Of a stretch of DNA of 64,000 nucleotides, positions 34,613-43,349 are shown piece by piece (within the stretch, counting starts at the first letter, position 1; the number at the start of each line of letters is the position of its first letter). Under the pieces are notes generated by a model. It made no database searches, was not told the DNA's origin, and worked only from the letters and a program-made list of their open reading frames with translations. The DNA is from Aequorivita aurantiaca (GTDB lineage Bacteria > Bacteroidota > Bacteroidia > Flavobacteriales > Flavobacteriaceae). Made by a program: the position numbers and the translations under genes. The stretch covers positions 145,753 through 209,752 of the forward strand of contig NZ_JAUGQQ010000006.1 in assembly GCF_030410135.1 (NCBI RefSeq), read 5' to 3'.

Positions 34613-34999
34613 ATGGAAAGAAGAAACGAAAATATTAGAGCCCAGCTACGAAAATTGATCGTGGCAAGTTGCCAATTTGAGCAACGACCATCAAAGGCAT
34701 TTCGAAAATTCCATAAACTATATCTTCAGTTTTTCTTTGGCGCCATGGATATAAATATTGATTATCAGACCCAGGTGATCTCCATTTGGAATTCGAGACC
34801 CATGACCACAAATCCCGTCAGACTTTTTGATATAAACGATGCGATTTCAGATAGAATTTATTATACGAATTTGGAAGAAACACTTTTTGGTGCTATCGAA
34901 GAGGGACCTCTCCAAGATTGTTTTTATGAAAAAATTCTTATGGATTACGCGCATTATTCCGAAAAGGATGATGACGGCGATGGAGCTTGGAGTGCCTAA
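34613..34999 (+). CDS. Hypothetical 128-residue protein
   Basis: Starts MERRNENIRAQLRKL, with alternating charged and aromatic segments (FRKFHKLYLQFFFGAMDINIDY) and an acidic C-terminus (SEKDDDGDGAWSA). No signal, membrane segment or known motif is visible. It stands alone between the rhodanese pair and the ctlX gene. Intact frame and a spaced upstream region with an inverted repeat support it as real; function is unknown. Confidence 0.6.
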   Translation: MERRNENIRAQLRKLIVASCQFEQRPSKAFRKFHKLYLQFFFGAMDINIDYQTQVISIWNSRPMTTNPVRLFDINDAISDRIYYTNLEETLFGAIEEGPLQDCFYEKILMDYAHYSEKDDDGDGAWSA

Positions 35000-35119
35000 A
35001 TTGTCCCATTATTAAATAATTTTTCTCAAACATTAACGCTTTTAAATCCTAAAATCTACACGCATAACTTCGAAATAGATTTAGCCATTCAAATAAATTT
35101 TTTCACAAGGAAAATCCTG

Positions 35120-35127
35120 TAAATTTG
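35120..35127 (+). promoter_or_regulatory. -7 promoter box of ctlX
   Basis: TAAATTTG is an exact TAnnTTTG match. It covers the TTG at 35125 that would start the longest frame, so translation probably begins further on. Confidence 0.55.
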
Positions 35128-35148
35128 CAGTCTAAAAATTTTCTCCCA

Positions 35149-36081
35149 TTGGCAAAGCAAATCACAGATACCATTGTAATGATTCGTCCCGTTGCGTTCA
35201 GAATGAATGAGCAAACGGCAGTAAATAATTTTTTTCAGGAAGATATCGCATTGAAAAATGCAGAAATCAATGTCAAGGCCCAATTTGAATTTGATGCTTT
35301 TGTTGAAAAGTTACGTGCCGTAGGGGTTAACGTAATTGTCGAACATGATGATCTGCGAATGGATACCCCAGATTCCATTTTTCCGAACAATTGGATCAGC
35401 TTTCACGAAAATGGCGACATTGCCCTCTATCCTATGTTTGCCGAAAACCGCCGCCGTGAAAGGCGTGAAGAGGTTTTGATTCGTTTAGAAAAGGAGGGTT
35501 TCCTGATCAACAACGTTATAGATTATACGCCTGCTGAAGATGAGGGTATTTTTTTGGAAGGCACCGGCAGCCTTTTGCTTGATCGCGTAAATAGAAAAGC
35601 TTACTGTGCACTTTCGCCCAGGGCCGATGAAGAATTGTTGATTGAATTTTGTGAAGATTTTGAATACCTCCCGATTATTTTCACAGCAAACCAAACCGTT
35701 GATGGCAAGCGAATGCCTATTTACCACACCAACGTAATGATGTGCCTTGCGGAGGATTTTTGTGTCATTTGCCTCGATACTATTGATGATTCCGCCGAAA
35801 AGAAAAATGTAGTACAGCATTTAAAAAAGGACGGAAAGGAAATCATTCGGATTACCGAAGCCCAAATGCACCATTTTGCCGGAAACATGCTTCAGGTGCA
35901 GGGTATGGATAAAAAATATTTGGTTATGAGTCAGGCGGCGCATAAAAGTTTAAATGCGGAGCAGGTTCAAGCAATTGAAAAGTATTGCGAAATTTTAAGC
36001 AGCGATTTGGCGACGATTGAAACCTGCGGCGGCGGCAGTGCACGTTGCATGATGGCGGAAGTTTTTCTTCCGAAGGAATAA
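35149..36081 (+). CDS. ctlX: Citrulline utilization hydrolase CtlX (guanidino-modifying fold)
   Basis: A protein of about 310 residues of the amidinotransferase/arginine deiminase fold. Visible active-site elements are PDSIFPNNWISFHENG, EGIFLEGTGSLLLDR, the MHHFAGNML His segment and the C-terminal ETCGGGSARCMMAEVF Cys nucleophile motif. The family was linked with citrulline use. Start: the longest frame begins at TTG 35125 but that overlaps a -7 promoter box; the TTG at 35149 matches the usual family N-terminus (KQITDT before the MIRP motif), with an ATG at 35179 as alternative. Confidence 0.82.
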   Translation: MAKQITDTIVMIRPVAFRMNEQTAVNNFFQEDIALKNAEINVKAQFEFDAFVEKLRAVGVNVIVEHDDLRMDTPDSIFPNNWISFHENGDIALYPMFAENRRRERREEVLIRLEKEGFLINNVIDYTPAEDEGIFLEGTGSLLLDRVNRKAYCALSPRADEELLIEFCEDFEYLPIIFTANQTVDGKRMPIYHTNVMMCLAEDFCVICLDTIDDSAEKKNVVQHLKKDGKEIIRITEAQMHHFAGNMLQVQGMDKKYLVMSQAAHKSLNAEQVQAIEKYCEILSSDLATIETCGGGSARCMMAEVFLPKE

Positions 36082-36084
36082 TTA

Positions 36085-37518
36085 TTAGGAAACTGCTTCT
36101 GCCTTATTAATGTTGCGTATCATTCCGCCGAAAATGAAATAATGAAAGGGTAGCATCAAATACCAATACAATCTACCCCATATACCTTTTGGTCGAAAAG
36201 TCGCCGTTTGTACTAATTCATTTTTATCGTTGATACAGAATTCCAGCCACGCCTCACCGGGCAACTTCATTTCCGCGAATAATAGCAACCGTTTGCTCTC
36301 CCTATCCGCATACAGTACCCGCCAAAAATCCAGCACATCGCCGGTATAAATCTCTTTGGCATGTGTGCGTCCACGGCGAAGGCCAACACCTCCCACTAGC
36401 CTATCCATAAAGCCGCGCATTTTCCAAAGTGAGTTTCCGTAATACCAACCACGCGCACCGCCAATGGTCCAAATATTGTCCAAAACTCTTTCCGGGTCTG
36501 AGGTTTTTAGAATTTTTTCATCTTTCAAACATCCATATTTCGGCACTTGAATGTATTCTTTTAAATTGGTCAACCTGCCCGCCACCAAGGAATCTTTCCA
36601 ACTTGAAATGACAAGATTTTGTTCAATCTTTTGAAAGGCTTTTTCTATCGATTCGTCATAAGAAATGGGTTGAATATTTAAAATTTCCTGCAGTTTATTG
36701 TCTCGCGCCACTACTTCCATTTTCATACTATCTACAAGGTTTACCGCCAATTTATAAGAAGTTGAAGTAACAAAATAAAGCCAATAGGAAGATAGCCGGG
36801 GCGACATAACCGGCACGGGAATAATCCAAAGTTTGAGCCCTCTAATTTCGGAATATTTCTCAAGCATTCCTTTGTAGGTTAAAATATCTGGGCCACCAAT
36901 GTCAAAGGATTGATTGAAGCATTTTTCATTGCCCAAAACGCCCGATAGAAAGGCAATAACATCGCGGATTGCAATAGGCTGTATTTTTGTTTTCAACCAT
37001 TTTGGGGCAATCATTATGGGTAGTTTTTCGCATAAATCCCTTATAATTTCGAAGGAAGAACTCCCGCTTCCCACAACAATTCCGGCGCGCAAAACAGTTA
37101 AGTGATAATTGCCTTTGTATAAAATTTCCTCCACTTTCTTTCGGGAAGAAAGGTGTTTGGAAAGCTGTTCCTCATTCACAATTCCGCTTAAATAAATAAC
37201 TTGTTTCACCGACGTTCCGGCCATATATTTATTAAAATTCTCAGCAGATTGTGCTTCAATTTCATCGAAATTATTCGAAGAGCCGCTCATGGAATGGATC
37301 AAATAATACGCGGCATCTATGTTAGTCGGAAAATTTTCAAGGTTCACTTCTTCCGCAAAATCTACTTCAACCACGCTAACTTTTTTCGTGGTTTCGGGAT
37401 CGAGCGGAAGTCGGTTTTTATCGCGGACTGCACATATTACGTCGTGCCCATTTTCAAGCAATTGCGGGAGCAAGCGCATCCCGATATATCCATTTGCACC
37501 GGTGAGAAGAATTTTCAA
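36085..37518 (-). CDS. SDR NAD(P)-binding protein with DUF2867 domain
   Basis: A 477-residue two-domain protein. The N-terminal Rossmann domain reads KILLTGANGYIGMRLLPQLL and VIYLSGIVNEEQLS, an atypical SDR lacking the YxxxK catalytic pair. The C-terminal region (about residues 310-470; WTIGGARGWYYGNSLWKMRG to LLLFAEMKLPGEAWLEF) matches DUF2867. Function of the family is unknown, with suggestions of a lipid or quinone-related role. It converges with ctlX, with a three-base gap between the stops. Confidence 0.82.
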   Translation of the reverse strand: MKILLTGANGYIGMRLLPQLLENGHDVICAVRDKNRLPLDPETTKKVSVVEVDFAEEVNLENFPTNIDAAYYLIHSMSGSSNNFDEIEAQSAENFNKYMAGTSVKQVIYLSGIVNEEQLSKHLSSRKKVEEILYKGNYHLTVLRAGIVVGSGSSSFEIIRDLCEKLPIMIAPKWLKTKIQPIAIRDVIAFLSGVLGNEKCFNQSFDIGGPDILTYKGMLEKYSEIRGLKLWIIPVPVMSPRLSSYWLYFVTSTSYKLAVNLVDSMKMEVVARDNKLQEILNIQPISYDESIEKAFQKIEQNLVISSWKDSLVAGRLTNLKEYIQVPKYGCLKDEKILKTSDPERVLDNIWTIGGARGWYYGNSLWKMRGFMDRLVGGVGLRRGRTHAKEIYTGDVLDFWRVLYADRESKRLLLFAEMKLPGEAWLEFCINDKNELVQTATFRPKGIWGRLYWYLMLPFHYFIFGGMIRNINKAEAVS

Positions 37519-37643
37519 TATTGAAATTTTGTTTAAAGGTAATCTACAAGGATTTAAACAGAAGTTAAAAAGTCGTTAAGTTATGCGCACTCTTATTTAT
37601 CAAAACGGTATCTTTAAAACATCAACCAAAAGACCAAAGTTTT

Positions 37644-37850
37644 ATGAAAATCCTAAAAATCGTTTTGCTGATAGTTGGCGTTGTTTTGATTGTCTTCGGA
37701 CTTTATAATGCCTTTGTTCCACAACAAATATTGGATATTGGCCCCTTGGAAGTGAACGCCAAAGAAGGCTTAAGCAACCAAACTTTAGGAATGATTGGCA
37801 TAGGGGTTTTGGCGTTAATAGCCGGTGCCCTTCTTAAAAACCGCCGTTAA
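37644..37850 (+). CDS. Small two-helix membrane protein
   Basis: A 68-residue protein with two membrane helices (IVLLIVGVVLIVFGLYNAF and MIGIGVLALIAGALLK) and a central amphipathic loop. No named family is claimed. Its stop overlaps that of the convergent marC-like gene by four bases. It may be an uncharacterised inner-membrane protein. Confidence 0.65.
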   Translation: MKILKIVLLIVGVVLIVFGLYNAFVPQQILDIGPLEVNAKEGLSNQTLGMIGIGVLALIAGALLKNRR

Positions 37851-38476
37851 TTTAAAAGGCTCAAAATTGAAATAACTGCAGTACTGATATATTCCACCCC
37901 AATTGAGATTACTATAAATCCCACAATCCTCGAAATTGCATTTATTCCCGATGCTCCCAAAAATTTACTAATGTAATGCGAGCTTCTCAAAATGAGAAAT
38001 GTTGCCAAACCCACCGCCAAAACTGCGAGCACAACAAAAAATATATCGTTCCATTTTTGGTATTCCTGATTAAAGGTTATCAATAATGAAATTGAACCCG
38101 GACCGGCCAACATTGGGATTGCCAATGGTGTCAATGAAAATTTTTCGCGTTTGTCCAAATCTTTTTGAACACGTTTGTTTTTCATCCCTTTGTGTTTCGA
38201 AAAAGTTCCGGTTAAAAGTGCGAAGCCTGAGGTTACGATAATCATTCCGCCGGCAATTCGAAGTGCATTAAGGCTTATTCCGAAAAATTTCAGCAAATAG
38301 GTACCGGCGAAAAAGGAAATAATCAAAATAACCACCACGTTTATCGTGGTTAAAAGTGAAGTTTTATTTCTTTCTGAAATACTTTCATCGCTCGTCAATC
38401 CTACGAAAACTGGCACCGTTCCCAACGGATTAATTACCGAGAAAAGTGCCGCAAATACATATAAAAAAATGTCCAT
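37847..38476 (-). CDS. MarC family membrane protein
   Basis: A 209-residue protein with six predicted membrane helices. The N-terminal FSVINPLGTVPVFVGLT motif and the LTPLAIPMLAGPGSISLLIT segment are the MarC/NAAT signatures. The role of the family is unknown; the name comes from location beside the mar locus in E. coli and it is not a proven antibiotic resistance protein. It is convergent with the 37644 gene. Confidence 0.85.
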   Translation of the reverse strand: MDIFLYVFAALFSVINPLGTVPVFVGLTSDESISERNKTSLLTTINVVVILIISFFAGTYLLKFFGISLNALRIAGGMIIVTSGFALLTGTFSKHKGMKNKRVQKDLDKREKFSLTPLAIPMLAGPGSISLLITFNQEYQKWNDIFFVVLAVLAVGLATFLILRSSHYISKFLGASGINAISRIVGFIVISIGVEYISTAVISILSLLN

Positions 38477-38564
38477 TGTTTTTGTGGCAAAGGACGTTTG
38501 GTTTTGGGATTTTAAGATTACTAAAGTGTTACCATAACATTACAAAATACACACACGGTTTGAT

Positions 38565-38996
38565 TCAAAAATCTTCCGGCCGTTGGGGCGTAACGGTATT
38601 TTTTGCCTCCATCAATTTTTTCATAAAATTGTGGACCGATTTGTCTTTTACCTTCGCTTCAATTTTTACAAAATAATCGTCTTTATAAATAGAATATTCC
38701 TCAGCCTGGCCTTTATAAATCACTAATTTATAATAAGGAATTATTAGTGCATATGAATTTAAATTACTTCGAAAACCCAAAATAATACCTTTTGGCCGCA
38801 TCTCGATATTGCAGAGATTTCGATTGTTGTCCAAATTCATCAAATTGCTGATTTGAGCGCTTGCTTCAGTTAAAATTAATTTTGGAGAACCTATGCCACG
38901 CATTTTTAAGCGCTCTTTAATTGTGAAAGGTTTTCCTAGTTCAGCGTCTATTTTTCGGGTTGTTTCTTTATCGTTATAGGAAACGTGAAGTAGCAT
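38565..38996 (-). CDS. Hypothetical 143-residue protein
   Basis: Starts MLLHVSYNDKETTRKIDAELGKPFTIKE and contains EMRPKGIILGFRSNL, LIIPYYKLVIYKG and a helical basic C-terminal segment (SVHNFMKKLMEAK). No signal peptide or membrane helix. The alternation of strand-like segments suggests a small alpha/beta domain. It is transcribed away from argS and shares the 102-base spacer with it. No function can be given. Confidence 0.6.
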   Translation of the reverse strand: MLLHVSYNDKETTRKIDAELGKPFTIKERLKMRGIGSPKLILTEASAQISNLMNLDNNRNLCNIEMRPKGIILGFRSNLNSYALIIPYYKLVIYKGQAEEYSIYKDDYFVKIEAKVKDKSVHNFMKKLMEAKNTVTPQRPEDF

Positions 38997-39048
38997 TTTT
39001 TTCCTTTAAAGATAAGCCATTCACAAATACTTCAAATTTAAAAACGTG

Positions 39049-39056
39049 TATATTTG
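39049..39056 (+). promoter_or_regulatory. -7 promoter box of argS
   Basis: TATATTTG matches TAnnTTTG, 42 bases before the argS ATG at 39098 and downstream of the longer in-frame ATG at 38960, so it supports the shorter start. Confidence 0.5.
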
Positions 39057-39097
39057 TCGTCCAAAAATTGTGCGATACCACACCTTATTCCGTTATT

Positions 39098-40873
39098 ATG
39101 TCATTATCTAACACTATTGAGACCCAAATTAAAACCGCAGTTCAAAAACTGTATGGCGCAAATCTCGAATCGGTAGAATTGCAACCAACCCGTAAGGATT
39201 TTGAGGGCGATGTTACCGCTGTTGTTTTCCCAATGCTTCGCGTTGTAAAAGGAAATCCGGTGCAGATTGGCGAAGCGATTGGAAATTATTTGGTGAAGAA
39301 TGTTTTGGAAATTGAAAAATTCAATGTGGTCCAAGGTTTTTTGAATATCGTTTTGAGTGATTCCTATTATTTGGATTTCTTTAATTCGGTCGAGGATTTT
39401 TCTTCCTTCGGAAAAGTTCCGCAGGGAACGAAGGCGCTAATGGTTGAATACTCTTCGCCAAACACAAACAAGCCATTGCATTTGGGCCACGTTCGAAATG
39501 TTTTGCTGGGCTATTCAGTGTCGGAAATTGAAAAAGCTGCCGGAAAAAAAGTGTACAAAACCCAAATAATCAACGATCGCGGAATCCATATTTGTAAAAG
39601 TATGCTTGCCTGGGAAAAATTCGGAAATGGCGAAACGCCGGATGCGGCCGATTTGAAAGGTGATAAATTGGTGGGCAATTATTACGTAAAATTCGATAAG
39701 GAATACAAAAAGCAGATTGAAGAATTAAAGGCCGAAGGAAAAACCGAGGAGGAAGCAAAAGTGCAAGCGCCACTGATTAATGAAGCGCAGGAAATGCTGC
39801 GTAAATGGGAAGCCGGCGATGAAGAAACCGTTTCCCTTTGGAACAAAATGAACGGCTGGGTTTACAAAGGTTTTGAAGAAACGTATAAATCCATCGGCGT
39901 TGATTTCGACTTTTATTATTACGAAAGTGACACTTATTTATTGGGGAAGGATATCATTGAAGAAGGGATTAAGAAAGATGTTTTCTTTATGAAAGACGAC
40001 GGCTCCGTTTGGTGCGATTTAACGGAAGATGGCCTCGATGAAAAACTTGTTTTACGAAGCGATGGCACGGCCGTTTATATGACGCAGGATATTGGCACTG
40101 CGGTACAGCGCGTAAAGGATCATCCCGATGTGGGTGGCATGATTTACACCGTGGGCAACGAGCAGGATTACCATTTTAAAGTGCTGTTTTTGATACTAAA
40201 AAAACTGGGCTACACTTGGGCCGAAAACCTTTTTCATTTGAGTTATGGAATGGTGGATTTACCTTCCGGGAAAATGAAAAGCCGTGAAGGAACCGTTGTT
40301 GACGCCGATGATTTGATCGCGCAAATGACCGATACCGCCCGAACAATTTCCGAAGAACTTGGAAAGATTGACGATTTTTCGCAAGATGAAAAAGAATCAC
40401 TTTACAGAATGATCGGGTTGGGTGCTTTAAAATATTATATATTGAAAGTTGACCCTAAAAAAAGGATTCTTTTCAACCCTGAGGAGAGTGTCGATTTTCA
40501 GGGAAATACTGGGCCTTTTATTCAATATACCTATGCGCGCATCCAATCTATTCTTCGAAAGGCTGGTGAAATCTCGACTGCGCTTGACCTTGCTTCTTTC
40601 AAAATACACCCAAAAGAAAAGGAGCTCATAAAAATAATTCAGCAATATCCCGACACCATCCAATTGGCGGCAGAAAATTACAGCCCCGCGCTCATTGCAA
40701 ATTATACCTATGATTTAGTGAAGGAATTCAACAGTTTTTATCAAAACGTTCCCATTTTGGCTACAGATAATGAAACTGAAAAAGCGTTTCGCGTAAAGCT
40801 TTCTGAAGCAGTTGCAGAAATTATTAAAAGTGCCTTTAAACTTTTGGGCATCGATGTCCCGGAACGGATGTAG
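39098..40873 (+). CDS. argS: Arginyl-tRNA synthetase
   Basis: A 591-residue class I aminoacyl-tRNA synthetase. The HIGH-type motif is in SSPNTNKPLHLGHVRNVLL and the KMSKS-type loop is KMKSREGTVVDADDL, with the DALR anticodon-binding helices at the C-terminus ending GIDVPERM. The N-terminal Add-1 domain starts ETQIKTAVQKLYGANL. The start at 39098 is chosen because the frame from 38960 adds 46 residues without homology and begins upstream of the promoter box. Confidence 0.96.
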   Translation: MSLSNTIETQIKTAVQKLYGANLESVELQPTRKDFEGDVTAVVFPMLRVVKGNPVQIGEAIGNYLVKNVLEIEKFNVVQGFLNIVLSDSYYLDFFNSVEDFSSFGKVPQGTKALMVEYSSPNTNKPLHLGHVRNVLLGYSVSEIEKAAGKKVYKTQIINDRGIHICKSMLAWEKFGNGETPDAADLKGDKLVGNYYVKFDKEYKKQIEELKAEGKTEEEAKVQAPLINEAQEMLRKWEAGDEETVSLWNKMNGWVYKGFEETYKSIGVDFDFYYYESDTYLLGKDIIEEGIKKDVFFMKDDGSVWCDLTEDGLDEKLVLRSDGTAVYMTQDIGTAVQRVKDHPDVGGMIYTVGNEQDYHFKVLFLILKKLGYTWAENLFHLSYGMVDLPSGKMKSREGTVVDADDLIAQMTDTARTISEELGKIDDFSQDEKESLYRMIGLGALKYYILKVDPKKRILFNPEESVDFQGNTGPFIQYTYARIQSILRKAGEISTALDLASFKIHPKEKELIKIIQQYPDTIQLAAENYSPALIANYTYDLVKEFNSFYQNVPILATDNETEKAFRVKLSEAVAEIIKSAFKLLGIDVPERM

Positions 40874-40883
40874 TTTTTAGTGA

Positions 40884-42386
40884 TTATTTTCCGTAAAGCA
40901 TTTTTCCGGCTTCTTCATATTTATCTCCTGCCGTCCATTGCGGATTTGCCGGGTCATTCGCTATAAGCCTTCCAGCCAAAACATAACTTTGGAAAAATTT
41001 TAGCAGATAATCATAATCCAAAGTATCGGCTTCATCGCCGGGTTGGTGGTAATATTTGGTAACATCGCCATCAAAGGAAGTGAAGCCCAATGAAAATGTG
41101 GGAGCTGGAATTCCCTTTTGCGCGAAAACTACATTATCGCTTCTGTCAAATAAATTTTGATCCGGCGCCGAATCATCAATTGCCTTTAAGCCGAAGGAAT
41201 TCGCTGCTTTCTTTATGTTTTCGGCAGCTGTAGTGCGCCCCAGTCCAATTATTGAAATAACGGACATATCATTATATCCCGCATTGTCACTATTGAAACA
41301 ATAGACCATTTTCTTAAGCGGCAATACGGGATTTTCAACGTAAAATTGACTTCCGAGCAATCCTTTTTCCTCGCCGGTAAAAAGTATAAATAACGCCGAA
41401 CGCTTTGTGGGGAATTTTGCCAGATTTTCTGCCATGCTTAAAACAGTGGTGGTTCCTACCGCGTTATCCCGCGCTCCGTTATATATAACATCGCCGGTTT
41501 CATCGGGTTTGCCGATTCCTACGTGATCGTAATGTGCGGAATAAATTATGAATTCATTTTTTAGCGTTGGATCGGTCCCTTCCACCATTCCAATTACATT
41601 TTGGGATAGGATCGTTTTCTTTTCCTGACCGTCCATTTTTAATTTTGCAATCAATTTATCCTTCGCCTCAAAGGCCTTCGCTTGAATGTGATTCTCGTCG
41701 TGAACCCAGAGGTAGGCTAGTTCTTTTTTAACTGTTATAATACTTTGATCATTAGCTAATTCAAGCCGTTCACTGTTGAAACTATGGTCCACATAGCCCC
41801 ACGTGGTTTCGTCAATATCCACAAGTTCTATTATTGCAACTGCTCCATGCTGTTTTGCCAATTGCTCTTTTTGCGCAATTAAGTTATATGCGGCGCCGGC
41901 ATCTGTTGCATTTGGGCCGCCGGACTTTATTACTATAATTTTTTCAGTAACGTTTTTATTTTTATAATCATTTTCAAGGCCATATCCTAAATACACAGCC
42001 TCACCCGTAAAGTCCATTTTTGATGGTTTGATAGCAACTTTTTTCTTTAACTCCTTGCCATCAACGGACAAAAGAAGCCTTTGGATTGGGCTAACTTGGT
42101 TCAACTTTACCATTTGAAAATAGCTATCTGTATTTGAACCTTTCATAACACTTTGAGTTACCGGTTTTACACCGTAACTTCTTAAGGTATTGGCAAGATA
42201 GGACGCTGCAATTTTGTTTTCCGGCGTACCTGTTTGACGTCCTTTTAAAAGATCGTCCGCCAAAAAATAGATGTGGCCTTCTATTTTGTTTTTGGTGATG
42301 GTGCTTTCTGTTTTTTCCTTATCGGTTTGGGAAATTGCCAAATTTGTGTACAACAGAAGCGAAAAATAAATAACGAAATGTTTCAT
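40884..42386 (-). CDS. Secreted M28 family aminopeptidase with PA domain
   Basis: A 500-residue protein with a signal peptide (MKHFVIYFSLLLYTNLAIS). A PA-like insert lies near residues 130-230, and the peptidase core has the zinc ligands in SAHYDHVG, NGARDNAVGTTT, LFTGEEKGLLGS, SDNAGYNDMS and YHQPGDEADTLDY. It probably removes N-terminal residues from peptides in the periplasm or outside the cell. The start at 42386 fits the promoter at 42418-42447; an earlier ATG at 42446 would lie in the promoter. Confidence 0.88.
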   Translation of the reverse strand: MKHFVIYFSLLLYTNLAISQTDKEKTESTITKNKIEGHIYFLADDLLKGRQTGTPENKIAASYLANTLRSYGVKPVTQSVMKGSNTDSYFQMVKLNQVSPIQRLLLSVDGKELKKKVAIKPSKMDFTGEAVYLGYGLENDYKNKNVTEKIIVIKSGGPNATDAGAAYNLIAQKEQLAKQHGAVAIIELVDIDETTWGYVDHSFNSERLELANDQSIITVKKELAYLWVHDENHIQAKAFEAKDKLIAKLKMDGQEKKTILSQNVIGMVEGTDPTLKNEFIIYSAHYDHVGIGKPDETGDVIYNGARDNAVGTTTVLSMAENLAKFPTKRSALFILFTGEEKGLLGSQFYVENPVLPLKKMVYCFNSDNAGYNDMSVISIIGLGRTTAAENIKKAANSFGLKAIDDSAPDQNLFDRSDNVVFAQKGIPAPTFSLGFTSFDGDVTKYYHQPGDEADTLDYDYLLKFFQSYVLAGRLIANDPANPQWTAGDKYEEAGKMLYGK

Positions 42387-42417
42387 ATATAATTTGGATA
42401 GTAGTTCATTTTCGTTA

Positions 42418-42447
42418 TAAAGATAGGTGTTGTTCGCAAATTTCAAA
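42418..42447 (-). promoter_or_regulatory. Promoter of M28 peptidase gene
   Basis: On the minus strand TTTG (42444-42447) and TATCTTTA (42418-42425) are 18 bases apart, close to the Bacteroidota -33/-7 consensus with one mismatch in the -7 box. Confidence 0.45.
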
Positions 42448-42563
42448 TTTATTTTTTGCCGTTGAAATTTTTCTCAAATAAAAATCGAATTTATCTTTTT
42501 GAGAAGAAATAAATGGATACTAAAAAATAACCTAAATCGCAAAGTTGGGAGTAATCCCCAAAT

Positions 42564-42585
42564 AAAGGCTGTCTTTTTGGACAAC
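42564..42585 (-). terminator. Possible weak terminator of carbonic anhydrase gene
   Basis: AGGCTGTC and GGACAACCT form an imperfect stem (one wobble) 10 bases after the stop, with a weak T tail on the minus strand. Confidence 0.35.
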
Positions 42586-42594
42586 CTCTTATAT

Positions 42595-43239
42595 TTATAA
42601 GGAATTTTCCTTTTCGTCCAAATGATAAATCTCCATGATTCCTTCAAGAACTTTTTTAAAATCAATTTTGAGATCAATCAATTTGCCGGTAGCCATATCC
42701 ATTACCCAGCCGTGAACGGCTAATTTTTTTTGTCTCACTGCAATTTGAACAATGGCTGTTTTAATGACATTCACACATTGTTCCTGAACGTTGAGTTCCA
42801 CAAGCCGCCGATACTTTTCTTCCTCGTTGTCAATTGTATTCAGTTCGTCGCGGTGAAGCCTATAAACATCGCGGATGTTTCGAAGCCAGGGATTAAGAAT
42901 GCCCAGATCCTGGGATTGCATTGCTGCTTTTACTCCGCCACAGCCATAATGGCCGCAAATAACAATATTTTTAACGTTCAAAACGGTTACCGCATAATCA
43001 ATAACGCTCATTGCGCTGAGGTCCAAATTGGAAACCATATTTGAAATGTTCCGCATAACGAAAACATCCCCAGGTTTTACGCCCATTACCTCCTCTGCCG
43101 TTACTCGGCTGTCACTGCAGCCTATATAAAGTATGTCGGGGTTTTGTCCGTTCGCCAAGTTTTTAAAATAATTGGGATCTATCCCTAATTTCTTATTTAC
43201 CCAAACCTCGTTGTTTTTGAAAATTTGCTCAATATCCAT
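42595..43239 (-). CDS. Beta-carbonic anhydrase
   Basis: A 214-residue zinc enzyme with the ligands Cys41, Asp43 (CSDSR) and His97, Cys100 (GHYGCGG), all visible at the expected spacings. It interconverts carbon dioxide and bicarbonate. The usual plant/E. coli-type fold continues with NVKNIVICGHYGCGGVKAAM and ends with IYHLDEKENSL. No signal is present, so it acts in the cytoplasm. Confidence 0.93.
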   Translation of the reverse strand: MDIEQIFKNNEVWVNKKLGIDPNYFKNLANGQNPDILYIGCSDSRVTAEEVMGVKPGDVFVMRNISNMVSNLDLSAMSVIDYAVTVLNVKNIVICGHYGCGGVKAAMQSQDLGILNPWLRNIRDVYRLHRDELNTIDNEEEKYRRLVELNVQEQCVNVIKTAIVQIAVRQKKLAVHGWVMDMATGKLIDLKIDFKKVLEGIMEIYHLDEKENSL

Positions 43240-43349
43240 ATTTGCTCTGAAGAATTTTTTTCAGAATTAAAGATAGGCAAAAGCATTTTTGCTCACAAAA
43301 TGGAATCTGTAATTTTAAAACTTTAGGGATTTGGTATGTCCAAAAGAAC

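Noticed and set aside
36085..37518. Plus-strand frames inside the SDR/DUF2867 gene
   Set aside because: They are shadows of a clearly coding minus-strand gene.
42474..42677. Minus-strand frame overlapping the 3' part of the carbonic anhydrase gene
   Set aside because: It is out of frame with a conserved enzyme and runs through its terminator; no independent evidence.
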